Translations under genes and position numbers: made by a program
In this document: piece after piece, positions 11,560 to 20,462 of the stretch
Numbering within the stretch: position 1 is the stretch's first letter
How the letters are laid out: each line of letters begins with the position of its first letter
DNA from: Chrysaora quinquecirrha
Taxonomy: Eukaryota > Cnidaria > Scyphozoa > Semaeostomeae > Pelagiidae
Assembly: GCA_014526335.1 (NCBI GenBank)
Contig: JACTAT010000016.1
Location: 5,321,172-5,385,171, forward strand
DNA: 64,000 bases
Direction: 5' to 3'
The notes under the pieces: model-generated
The model's input: only the letters and a program-made list of their open reading frames with translations
What the model was told of the DNA's origin: nothing
The model's database searches: none

Positions 11560-13100
11560 GTAATTTATAAAAGTTTAACCCAGCTGAACCCAGCTGAACC
11601 CAGCTGAACCCAGCTGAACTCACCTGAACCCAGCAGTAACCCACCTGATCCTACCTGAACCCAGCAGTGAAAACCGCCGAACCCACCTGCTCACACCTTA
11701 GGACAATGAAACTTGTTAATGGGCTTTAAAAAGCTTTCGGGAATACGCAATTAGCGCTCGTTTACAATTCGGGGCTCTTTCGAATATCTCTAGGGTCATA
11801 ATCAAGATATTCGTTTTTATTAGAAACCTCTTTGCGCTGTTCTTAAAAAAAATGATAAAGTTAACACGCAGAAACTTGCGTTTTTTTCTTTTCCTTACTT
11901 TTTTTCGAATCGCGAGTAACTAATAGCCGCATACTGCCGATCAAAATCACATTTGGTTTGGTATGGACAACGACAATTTATACGAGCCTGGTCTTGAAGA
12001 GAAAAATCAAAAATGAGGAGAAAACAAGTCTTGTGCGTTTTTTAAATCCATCAAATCCAAAGAAATCCTGACAGAAATCAAGAAATCCCAAGTTAATTTT
12101 GAGAGATTTCAGGCAGAAATCTCATGCACTTTTCGGCCATTAATGCAAGTAATGCACCCCATATAAAACTTGCCATTTTGCCGTAAAGGCAAAGGATTTC
12201 CAACGGATTTTGATTAAAGTCAAAGGATTTCTAGCAAGGATGAACAAGCTTTCTATTGTGAAAATCAGGGCTCATTCGTTCCTTGGTAATCTCCTACACG
12301 TTTTTTTTAAAGGAACCTTCACTCTAAGTTAAGGCTGGAGTTCTTTAATTTTTCAACAAAATGGGGCTGAAGTTCCTTATGCTGTTCCTTTTTGTGAGAT
12401 ATGTTTGAATACTAATTTTACAGCAAATTCGTACAAACTTGCTTCATTTTCTAACTTTAAATATAAATGCAGTCTTGAAGAACGATGGGAAATACATTGT
12501 TTTTCTGCTATTTTTTTGCACAAATCGTCTTGTTTTTGAAAAAAATTATTCATAGTTTTTCATCCGAGCCTCGGCAGTTCCTTCAAGTTCCTTAATTTTT
12601 GGGGAATTTTCAGGCTCGAGTTCCCTATAAAGGTGTTCCTTATTAAAAAAACGTGTAAATGTGTTTCTGAAATTTTATATCGCTGATTAGTCGATTCGAA
12701 CAACGAATTAGCATCATTTTTGCGGAGTGAATTGCCCCTCGCATATAAACATACACATATAGTTCTCTTTCACATACTGTGAATCCTCTTTGTTTAAACC
12801 CATCTTCGTTGAATAAAATGCCATTTCCCCTAAGGCATTCCAAATTCCGTAAATATCCACCGAGATTTTCTAGAGAACCCCGATTTGTAAACAAGCACGA
12901 CGTGCGTTTTTCCGAAAGCGTTAATAAAATTTCATTGTTCTAAGGTGAGAGCAGGTGGGTTCGGCGGTTTTGACTGCTGGGTTCAGGTGGGTTCAGGTGG
13001 GTTACTGCTGGGTTCAGGTGGGTTCAGGTGGGTTACTGCTGGGTTCAGGTGGGTTCAGCTGGTTTCAGGTGGGTTAAACTTTTATAAATTACGCCCCCCC
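11560..13100. mobile_element. Foldback element with minisatellite arms
   Basis: The left arm starts ATTTATAAAAGTTTAACCC (about 11561) and runs through AACCCAGCTG repeats to about 11705. The right arm (about 12942-13090) is its reverse complement, GGGTTCAGGTG repeats ending GGGTTAAACTTTTATAAAT. A C-run followed by GAACGTA lies directly outside both arms in the same orientation (about 11548-11562 and 13093-13108) and may be a long target duplication. A diverged third copy of the arm interior lies at about 13290-13440. The interior has no transposase and contains a later TA-flanked insertion (12297-12655). Confidence 0.6.
12297..12655. mobile_element. TA-flanked MITE, family copy 2
   Basis: The inverted ends are CACG followed by a T-run, and TA flanks at 12295-12296 and 12656-12657. 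Length is 359 bp. It shares the terminal T-run, the AAGGAACCT block and internal AGTTCCTTAA motifs with the copies at 5529 and 33918. It is non-coding. Confidence 0.8.
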
Positions 13101-13129
13101 CGAACGTATGTAGTAGAATTTGCACTTTT

Positions 13130-13290
13130 CCTGTTCCACTTTGTTCGTCCCTGCTCTTTGTTTCTTCTCATTAGTGTAAGGAATCTTCTCAGAAGAATGA
13201 GGAAGGACGTTGAGGAACGATTAGAAACTGTAAGGAACAAGGAGGAAAACATAGCAACGCTATCGCTATATGCGAAGGATGGCCGTACAA
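13130..13290. repeat. Dispersed GTTCCTC-type repeat, copy 1
   Basis: The stretch with TTTGTTCGTCCCTGCTCTTT, ATTCTTCTCAGA-type and GGAGGAAAACATAGCAA blocks recurs at 20070-20215 in the same orientation and order. Both copies form a pyrimidine-rich half followed by a purine-rich half. The 148-residue frame at 12945-13391 is only this repeat plus the foldback arm. Confidence 0.65.
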
Positions 13291-13849
13291 CGGTCCTGAA
13301 CCCAACAGTAACCTACCAGAACCCACCTGAACCCAGCAGTCAAAACATCTTACCTACCTTCTCTCACCTTGGAACAATCGTACTTGAATAACACATTCGG
13401 GAAAATGCCATTTTGCACTTGTTTACAAATCGGGGTTCTCTGGAATATCTCGGGGATATTTAGCTTTGGAATTTTGACTGCCTCAGAGGAGCAGGTGTTT
13501 TATTCAACGAAGATAGGATGGGTTTAAACAAAGAAATATGCAAAACACGTTTGGGCGAAGAAGTTGTTGTTCAGCTTCTCCAGCAACTAGTTTTTGAAAG
13601 CAATCTGCGGTAGCTACGCCGTTATATTACAATCTCGTCGAAGTTACAGTAGAAAAATGCAGAAATCATACGGAAATATCCCTTGTAAATCCTTTTGCCT
13701 TTACGGCAATATGGTAGTTCTTCGCCTTTAACATGTTTTGTGAACAATGTTTTCATAAATACTCAGTCATATTGATTCTGTGAAATTTATTTGCCACCAG
13801 GTGACCAGTGTCTCTAGCCCAACGTCATTCTTACATTCCATGTTCCACT

Positions 13850-14215
13850 AGAGTCCCACATCCCAGGTCCCACCTGAGTCCCACATCTGCAGTCCCACCT
13901 GAGTCCAACGTCCTAGGTCCCATCTGATTCCTGCGTGCTGGGTCCAACTTGAGTTTCGCTTCCTTGGTCCCACCTGATTAACACTTCCTGGGTCCAATCT
14001 AAGTCCCGTCTCATTGGTCTCATCTGAGTCACACCTGAGCCCCGCATCCTGGGTCCCACCTGAGCCCTGCATCCTGGGCCCCACCTAAGTCCCGCATCCT
14101 GGGCCCTACCTAAGTCCCGCGTCCTGGGTCCCACTTGAGTCCCAAGTCCTGAGTCCAACCTGAGTCCCAAGTCCTGGGTCCCACCTGAGTCCTGCGTCCT
14201 CGGCCCACCCTAGGT
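13850..14215. repeat. GAGTCCCGCGTCCTGGGTCCCACCT minisatellite
   Basis: About fourteen degenerate units of about 23-26 bp have a core near CCTGGGTCCCACCTGAGTCC. Frames read on minus across it (13848-14170) show the same dipeptides repeated and are artefacts. It is intronic to the HEPN-NACHT gene. Confidence 0.9.
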
Positions 14216-14217
14216 TG

Positions 14218-14550
14218 TGCTGTTTTGATGGATTTGTTCAAAGCTTTCGAGTGTTTAAAGCATGACCTTCTGATTGCTAAACAAGAAGCATATGGGCTTA
14301 ACTATGAGACACCAACACTTGTAATTGATTACCTCTCAAACTGACAGCAAAGGGTAAATATCATTGGCTCCTTCACTTCATGGAAAAAGCTCATCTTCGG
14401 CGTTCAACTGGACTCTCTTCTTGGCCCATTATGAATGGCTTTGAGGAAACTGATATCTGTAACTATGCTGATTATACCACCTCATTTGTTTGTGATAACA
14501 ATATGCGTGATATAACTTGCAAGAACAGAACAACTGTTTACTATGTGTAT
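14218..14550 (+). pseudogene. CR1-like LINE reverse-transcriptase fragment
   Basis: Split over frames, the translation shows reverse-transcriptase landmarks: a MDLFKAFECLKHDLL-like catalytic A block, a QRVNIIGSFTSWKKLI block, a GVQ-DSLLGPL block, then ETDICNYADYTT (the ADD box with the second Asp replaced) near 14447-14482. The spacing is compressed and stop codons interrupt it, so it is a dead internal fragment. It lies in the second intron of the HEPN-NACHT gene. Confidence 0.65.
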
Positions 14551-14732
14551 TCCCACTTAATATGAAATTGAAATTGTAGCTGCAAGAACAATATTGGTAG
14601 CTGCGATCCTTGGTCCCGGTGCTAGAACTGTTGAAATGTATTATACATTTCCAAATATATTTGCATCCAGCGCCGACTCACACTGCGCCCAAGTGATTTT
14701 CAAATTGGTTAATAGTTCTTTTTATTTTATAG

Positions 14733-14774
14733 AAACAAACAGTGATGTGAAAGAAATCAAAACAGCAGTACAAG
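14733..14774 (+). CDS. Exon 3: 42-nt coiled-coil micro-exon
   Basis: The exon follows the acceptor TTTATTTTATAG and precedes the consensus donor GTAAGG. It is 42 nt, phase 1 to 1, encoding ETNSDVKEIKTAVQ. The intron after it resembles the intron after exon 4 over its first 110 bp (ATTTTATAAAATATGGAA block, then TCACTC, then TTTCTGCTTTCTT), so exon and intron were duplicated together. Confidence 0.75.
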
Positions 14775-14952
14775 GTAAGGTTGATTTTATAAAATATGGA
14801 AAAAAGTCACTCGGGCGTGTTTGAACAATTTTTTCTGCTTTCTTCTAGGACCTAGAAAGCGTTTTCTCAACCAACAAGCCTCTTGTAACATGCTTATTTC
14901 CATACCAATCGAAGTTAATAGTAGATATACCACTTGGCTTCTTATCTTTTAG

Positions 14953-14994
14953 ACACACAAGAGGGATTTAAAGAGGTCAAAACAGCAGTAAAGG
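14953..14994 (+). CDS. Exon 4: 42-nt coiled-coil micro-exon
   Basis: The acceptor is CTTATCTTTTAG and the donor is GTAATG. The exon is 42 nt, phase 1 to 1, encoding DTQEGFKEVKTAVK. It lies 220 bp downstream of exon 3, the period of the local exon-plus-intron duplication. The following intron received the Copia element 100 bp after the donor. Confidence 0.75.
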
Positions 14995-15094
14995 GTAATG
15001 TTGCTTTTATAAAATATGGAACAAAGTCACTCAGGCTTGTTTGAACCTTTTTTCTGCTTTCTTTCAGGACTTAGAAAGCGTTTTCTCAACAAAC

Positions 15095-15256
15095 TGTTGA
15101 TAATTAATTTTAGCAGAGTTTACTTTCAAGGTTTTACTGAACGACACCCCGTGTTTACTCAAACTGCTACGACGACTACTGAACGTTCACGCACGCACAC
15201 AAAACGAAATCTACACACAGGGACACAATATAACTGTTGACTGCATATTCCTAACA
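15095..15256 (-). repeat. Copia 3' LTR (162 bp, shortened)
   Basis: On + it runs from TGTTGATAATTAATTTTAGC to ATTCCTAACA and matches the 5' LTR except for a missing block of about 85 bp in its middle and a few substitutions (GACACCCCGTG versus GACACAATGATG). Confidence 0.9.
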
Positions 15257-15290
15257 CTCCCACTCAGTTAACAGTTACAGCATAAAGCTC

Positions 15291-16010
15291 TCACTTCAAG
15301 CCAAGTTTTGATCTTAGATATTCAAATTGTCTTTTGTTTAATGGCTTTGTAAGCATGTCAGCTAGCATCTCTTTTGTGCTACATTCCTTAAGTTTCATTG
15401 TCCCTTTCTGAACCTGTTCTCGAACAAGGTGGTATCGGATGTCGATGTGCTTTGTTCGTTTATGTCCAACTGGATTATTTGTCATTGCAATTGCTCCTTG
15501 GTTGTCTTCCATAACCATCAAGGGTTTGGTTATGTGCACTCCTATGTCTTTAAACAGTTGCTTCAACCACACTGCTTCCTGAGCAGCGGAGCACAGGGCA
15601 ATGTACTCTGCCTCTGCTGTCGAGAGCGCGACAGTTGCTTGCTTCTGGCTGAGCCAGCTGATTGGGCCTTCTCCCATCACGAAGACGTTCCCACTGGTTG
15701 AATGACGAGTTTCCATGTCATTTGCCCAATCTGCATCGCTAAATCCGACAATTTCTAAACTTTCCGTTCTTTTGTACTGAAGGGACAGGTTGATTGTCCC
15801 CTTGAGATAGCGAAAGATCCGCTTAACGGCAGTAAGGTGTGCTTCTGTTGGCGCTGAATTGAATTTGGAGAGAGCTCCCACTGCCTGTGAGATATCAGGC
15901 CGTGTAGCAATTGCAGCGTAGAGCAGACTGCCTATCATAGACTGGTATCGGACCTTGTCTACTGGTTTGCTATATCCATCTTCTGCTACGTGCTTGACGT
16001 TTGGGTCCAT
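15291..16010 (-). pseudogene. Copia RNase H and reverse-transcriptase C-terminus
   Basis: The frame carries the Copia connection (RYQSMIGSLLYAAIATRPDI) and the RNase H domain, with FSDADWAND (catalytic Asp), STAEAEYIAL, EDNQGAI and the KHIDIRYHLVREQV end. It opens at a fortuitous Met in the DPNVKHV segment. The real coding sequence should run in from the reverse-transcriptase frame, but about 40-50 codons are missing at the junction near 16020-16045 and the frame changes there. RNase H itself appears complete. Confidence 0.85.
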
Positions 16011-16669
16011 AGGTGTGGAGACTGGATTAGCTTCTTGATGCCAAGGCAGAAATGAAGGCTGCCCATATCCTTCATTTTGAAGTTTTCGCTGAGACTTGCC
16101 TTGATTTTATCCATATCTTGCTGGTTTGTAGTGACTATGATTAAATCATCTACATACACAGCAATAATCGTCAGTTTGTCCATATCAGATCCTCTTGAAA
16201 AGATGCATGGATCTGCCTGGCTCTGCTTGAATTGTAATAACTCCATGGACTCTCTAAACTTCTGATTCCAGCAGCGTGGAGACTGCTTTAGCCCATACAA
16301 TGATTTCTTGAGTCTACAAACCATTTCTTCCTTTCCAGGTATCATATACCCTTCTGGTTGCTCTATATAAATTTCTTCTTGCAAATCTCCATTCAGGAAG
16401 GCTGTGATTACGTCCATTTGATGGATCAGCATTCCTTTTTGCACTGCAAATGCCAGTAAGGTTCGGATGGAGCTGAACCGTACAACGGGAGAGAACGTTT
16501 CGTTATAGTCAATGCCATACTTCTGAGAGTACCCTTTGGCGACTAAACGACCCTTGAAACGCTCAACTTGTCCTTTTTCATCATATTTTACTCTGAAGAT
16601 CCATCTACAGCCGATTGCCTTGCGATTTTGCGGCAATTCAACTAGTTCCCATGTTTTATTTTCCATCAA
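15986..16669 (-). pseudogene. Copia reverse transcriptase
   Basis: Starts at the NKTWELVELP motif and shows KARLVAKG-like FKGRLVAKGYSQ, the MDVITAFLNGDL block (catalytic Asp), SLYGLKQSPRCW and the YVDDLIIV active site. After SLHFCLGI the frame reads nonsense, because a deletion has removed the segment that normally links CLGI to ANPVSTP. It is separated from integrase by a 1-nt frameshift. Confidence 0.85.
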
Positions 16670-17858
16670 CGATTGATATTCGAGAGTCTGCGGCCCCTTT
16701 CCATTGCTCTGAGTACTTGCTACTTAGGGCTTCTTGAATAGTAGCTGGTTCTTCAACACTTTCACGAAGTGCTACATGAGTTGCCTCAGTATAGTCATCT
16801 ATACCTAAGCGAGCTGGTGGTACACCTTTCGTCGATCTCTGAGATCGTCGAGATACTTCCTGTTGAACCTCTTCATCTAAATCTTCCAATGGCGGCATCT
16901 CTGATGGTCCGTTGCCTTCTGATCCTACTTCTTGGTCAATTTCTTCCTCTGGCTCTATCTCTGCGGATAGTTTCTGTTGACCAAAGTCTGTTTCGCTGAA
17001 GTTTACGTCTCTCCGAATGACAAGTTTCCTGCTCTGTACATCAAAGAGCCGATAGCCCTTTTGCTTGTTGCTGTATCCCAAGAATCGAAGCTTGATGGCT
17101 TTCTTATTTAGCTTTCTCCGCTCAGCTTCCGGAATGTGAGCATAAGCGATACAGCCAAATACCCGGAAATGAGAGACATCAGGTGCCTTTCCGTACCATC
17201 TTTCATACGAAGTCTGATTCGATGTAGCAGTTGTAACTCGGTTTCTAATGTAAGCTGCAGTGTTAACTGCCTCGGCCCAAAATACCTTGCCGAGTTTCGC
17301 ATGAAATACCATTGCCCTCGCAGATTCGAGAAGGGTTCGGTTCATGCGTTCTGCAACTCCATTCTGCTGAGGAGAGTGGGGAACTGAAGTTTCATGCTTA
17401 ATTCCTTTCCTTTTGAGATAGTTTTCAAATTCGAGTGAGGTGTACTCGCCTCCATTGTCTGTACGCAGAGTTCCAATTCTGCATCCAGCTTCATTCGTTG
17501 CTGCGGCTTCGAACTCTTTGAATTTACTTAGAACCTCTGATTTCTTGGCTATAAAATAGACCTTCACGAATCTGGAGTAGTCATCGATGAAGGTGACGAA
17601 GTAGCGTTTTCCATTGAAGCTCTGTATGAACATGGGCCCACACACGTCACTGTGAACTATCTGTAGCTTCCTTGTAGTCCTAATGCCTCCCACTGGCTTG
17701 AATGGTTTTCGACTCATCTTGCCTTCTACGCATCCTTCACAAAAGCTCAGTGTGTCACTCTCTGATAGTTCGACTCCTTTAATAAGACCTTTTTTTACTG
17801 CATGTGTTAACTGTTTTATATTCACATGTCCCAGTCTTTGATGCCATAAGTCGATCAC
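16656..17858 (-). pseudogene. Copia integrase
   Basis: The pre-integrase zinc-binding region (LWHQRLGHVN, FCEGCVEGK) is followed by the catalytic core with the D-D-E set: VHSDVCGPM, RTDNGGEY and PQQNGVAERMNR. A Copia-type C-terminal region follows. It is in the same frame as gag-protease, separated by one TGA at 17934-17936. At the 3' end one extra base near 16680 shifts the frame, ending in VDGK just before the reverse transcriptase. Confidence 0.85.
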
Positions 17859-17933
17859 ATTTGAATTATTAGTTTCTGTCCTTTTGGCTTGATGATCTTC
17901 TGCTGAGGTCTTTGCCTCACAATTAAGCTGGTA

Positions 17934-19118
17934 TCACCTCTTGACAAGTCTTCCTTTGCCTATTACTTTTCGATTTACGTCTTTTAGCCAACAACAGCTA
18001 TGTCCAAACTGCACAATTAGGCCGTTTTGTGTGACAGCACGAACACTGAACAAATTGCATGCTAGCTTTGGGACATAGAGCACTCCATCGATTTCAGTGG
18101 TCCCTTGCTTATGGTGGCTTATGTCCATGGTTATTGTAACCTGTCCCGATCCATAAGCCTCCACTGTGCGACCATCGCCCAGTCTGACTGTTTCGGGTAC
18201 ATCAAACTTGCGGTATTTAGTCAGTAACTCTTTATTGGAGGTCATGTGTTGAGATGCTCCAGAATCCAGTATCCATTGTTGATTTGAGTTGCTTTCTAAT
18301 TGCTCGGTTCCAATCAGAAAGAGTGGAGAGTCTGAGTCTTCATCTTCTTTCTCTGCAGTCTTGGCATTATGGTTATCGTTTTTAACTGGCTTGTTAGACT
18401 TAATTGGCTTCCTTTGGCGACATTCAAAACTCTTATGTCCTTCCTTATTGCATCTGTAGCACCTGCCTTTGAAAGGCCTTTTTAAGTCCTTTTCTGTCTT
18501 TAGTGCAGAATCTCGATTGTTTCGAGTAGTTTCTACAGCCTTGCTGGCCTGCCTTTTCTGCTCTTCGTTGACAAGGGCTTGCTGGACAAACACCAGTGAT
18601 AACTCATCTCCCTTGGCTTCCAGAGCTGTAACGAGTGTTGTATAGCTCGGTGGAAGACTAATGAGTAGTGCAACAACTTGCTCTTGTTCGGCCACTGCAG
18701 ATCCGAGTGCTGCTAGTTTATCGGCGATTTCTTTCATATCTTTGATATGATCTTGAACCGATTGGCCTTCTCTCATTTTTGAAGTGAAAAACTGCCTCTT
18801 GAGAAACAATTTATTTGTCAGGGTATCCCTCTCAAAATGAGCCTTGAGAGTATCCCATAAGTCCTTCGGTGTTGCGCAGGATGTCACCAAATAAATAGGA
18901 TTCGACTGAATGCCCATCACTAGTGTCGCCATCGCCTTCTGCTTTGCCTTTTCATGACCAACTTGAGCTGCTGGGTCATCTCCAGGGGATGGGGCGGTTC
19001 CATCAACATGCCCCCATATTTCCTTGGCCATAAGCAAATGTTTCATTTGAAATTTCCACGTAGGCCAGTTAGATCTATCCAATTTCTCAATCTCCCACTT
19101 GTCTCTTGCCACTGCCAT
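17934..19118 (-). pseudogene. Copia gag and protease
   Basis: The 394-residue frame starts MAVARDKWEIEKLDRSNWPT, typical for Copia gag. It has a gag domain (about residues 10-190), a CCHC zinc knuckle (CYRCNKEGHKSFEC, 220-233) and an aspartic protease active site (ILDSGASQH, 283-291). It ends early at TGA 17934-17936, but the reading continues in frame into integrase (19118 and 17858 differ by a multiple of three). A single nonsense mutation of an expected Leu codon is the simplest reading; programmed readthrough is less likely. Confidence 0.88.
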
Positions 19119-19227
19119 TTTGCTCTCTGATCAGCAAAATTTATTCAAACGATTCAAGAGATAAGTATAAACCACAGAGAAAATCTTCGATTTTTATGAC
19201 GCAGCGTTACGGACTGGGCCCATAACC

Positions 19228-19474
19228 TGTTGATAATTAATTTTAGCAGAGTTTACTTTCAAGGTTTTACTGAACGACACAATGATGTTTACTCAAACTG
19301 CTACGACGACTACTGAACGTTCACGCACGCACACAAAACTTCTTAGTTTCAGAACGAAGAAGTTTCTAGAACCATTACGTAATCTACACACAGGGACACA
19401 ATGTAACTAACGGTTGAAATTACGTAATCTACACACAGGGACACAATATAACTGTTGACTGCATATTCCTAACA
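19228..19474 (-). repeat. Copia 5' LTR (247 bp)
   Basis: This is the longer LTR. It has a tandem duplication of ATTACGTAATCTACACACAG (near 19372 and 19424) and a small palindrome (CTTCTTAGTTTCAGAACGAAG) in the section missing from the 3' LTR. The ends are TG...CA in the element's orientation. Confidence 0.9.
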
Positions 19475-19556
19475 CAAACAGCTCTCATGTAATATACTTG
19501 TTTCCATGCCAATAGATCGTAATAGTGGATTTACTGCTTGGCTTCTTGTCTTTTAG

Positions 19557-19631
19557 ACACAATTTCAGAATTCAAAACAGCAGTAAAGAATCTTCAGCAA
19601 AAACGGGAAAACATGTATGAAATCACTGAAG
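19557..19631 (+). CDS. Exon 5: 75-nt coiled-coil exon
   Basis: The acceptor is TTCTTGTCTTTTAG and the donor is GTATGT. Its 25 codons run phase 1 to 1, starting DTISEFKTAVKNLQQKREN. The first half matches exons 3 and 4 (F-K-T-A-V-K) and the second half extends the predicted amphipathic helix. It is the third member of the local exon-plus-intron duplication; the upstream intron shares the TTTCCATNCCAAT and TTGGCTTCTT blocks with the intron before exon 4. Confidence 0.72.
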
Positions 19632-19804
19632 GTATGTTAGCTTGAAATTGTATCAAATTGTGTAGCAATAAGAAATGCAATTCAGTTGAAACCAATTTCA
19701 GCCTTCTTATATATCGGACTACAGTTAAGCTGAAAGTCATTCAAATCATCAGTGACAATAATAATTCGGTTTTCGGTTTACCTATATAACAGTTTTGGGT
19801 TCTA

Positions 19805-20215
19805 AGTTGGGTTTTACGGGATCAGTTTCCCCGTTCTAGTTTGTTCTTCCTTGTTCTTCTTCATTCCTCTATATTCCTCGAAATTGCCTCCTTTCTTCCC
19901 TTTTTCTGTTCCCTCCCTGTTCCTCTTTGTTCCTCACTGTTCCTCATTTTTCCTCCGTGTTCCTCTACGTTCCTTGCCGTTCATCCTCGTCCAACCTCAT
20001 TCCTCCCTTTTCTCCTTGTTCCTCCTCATTGTTCCTTGTTCCTCCCAGTTTCTCCGTATTCCTCACTGTTCCTCTTTGTTCGTCCCTGCTCTTTATTTCT
20101 CCTCATTGGTGTTAGGATTCTTCTCAGAGGAATGAGGAAGAACGAGGAGGAACGATGAGAAACAGGGAGGAGCAAGGAGGAAAACATAGCAAAGTTGTCG
20201 CAATGTGCGAAGGAT
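19805..20215. repeat. GTTCCTC minisatellite and dispersed repeat, copy 2
   Basis: From 19845 to about 20090 a unit near TTGTTCCTCNNTG repeats about twenty times. The 20070-20215 part is the same unit as at 13130-13290. All three + frames are open across it, a sign of low complexity and not of coding. Confidence 0.8.
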
Positions 20216-20316
20216 GGCGGCCTAATGGTTATCTAAGAGTTTTTGTAAGAATTCGCAACAATGAAACAATGATTTGACTAATGAATGCACGTGTACCAAT
20301 GCAACAGCTGCAGGGA

Positions 20317-20462
20317 AACTGATGATGATGATGATGATGATGATGATGCTAATAATGATTTTGATGATTATGATGATGATGGTTATGAAGATGATGATGT
20401 TCATGATGATGGTTATGATGATCATGATAATGATAATGATGATGATCACATTCACGAATCAC
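20317..20462. repeat. (GAT)n microsatellite
   Basis: A run of GAT/GATGAT triplets with interruptions. Poly-Asp, poly-Met and poly-Ile frames on both strands come only from this. Confidence 0.98.

Larger units (their letters stand above)
15095..19474 (-). mobile_element. Copia LTR retrotransposon, defective
   Basis: A 4.4-kb element on minus with LTRs at both ends, flanked by the perfect 5-bp target duplication CAAAC (15090-15094 and 19475-19479). Gene order is gag, protease, integrase, reverse transcriptase, RNase H, the Copia order. The primer site just inside the 5' LTR (about 19214-19227) reads CTGGGCCCATAACC on +, identical to the anticodon arm of initiator tRNA-Met, so a half-tRNA primer as in Drosophila copia is likely. 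A purine tract (GAGTGGGAG on minus) adjoins the 3' LTR. Coding is broken by one stop, one frameshift and one deletion, so the copy is not autonomous. It sits in the intron between exons 4 and 5 of the HEPN-NACHT gene, in antisense. Confidence 0.95.

Noticed and set aside
12945..13391. 148-codon + frame rich in Gly and Phe
   Set aside because: It is a translation of the foldback arm minisatellite plus a dispersed repeat also found at 20070-20215.
13848..14170. Two minus frames of 78 and 85 codons
   Set aside because: Repeat-encoded dipeptide patterns from the GGTCCCACC minisatellite.
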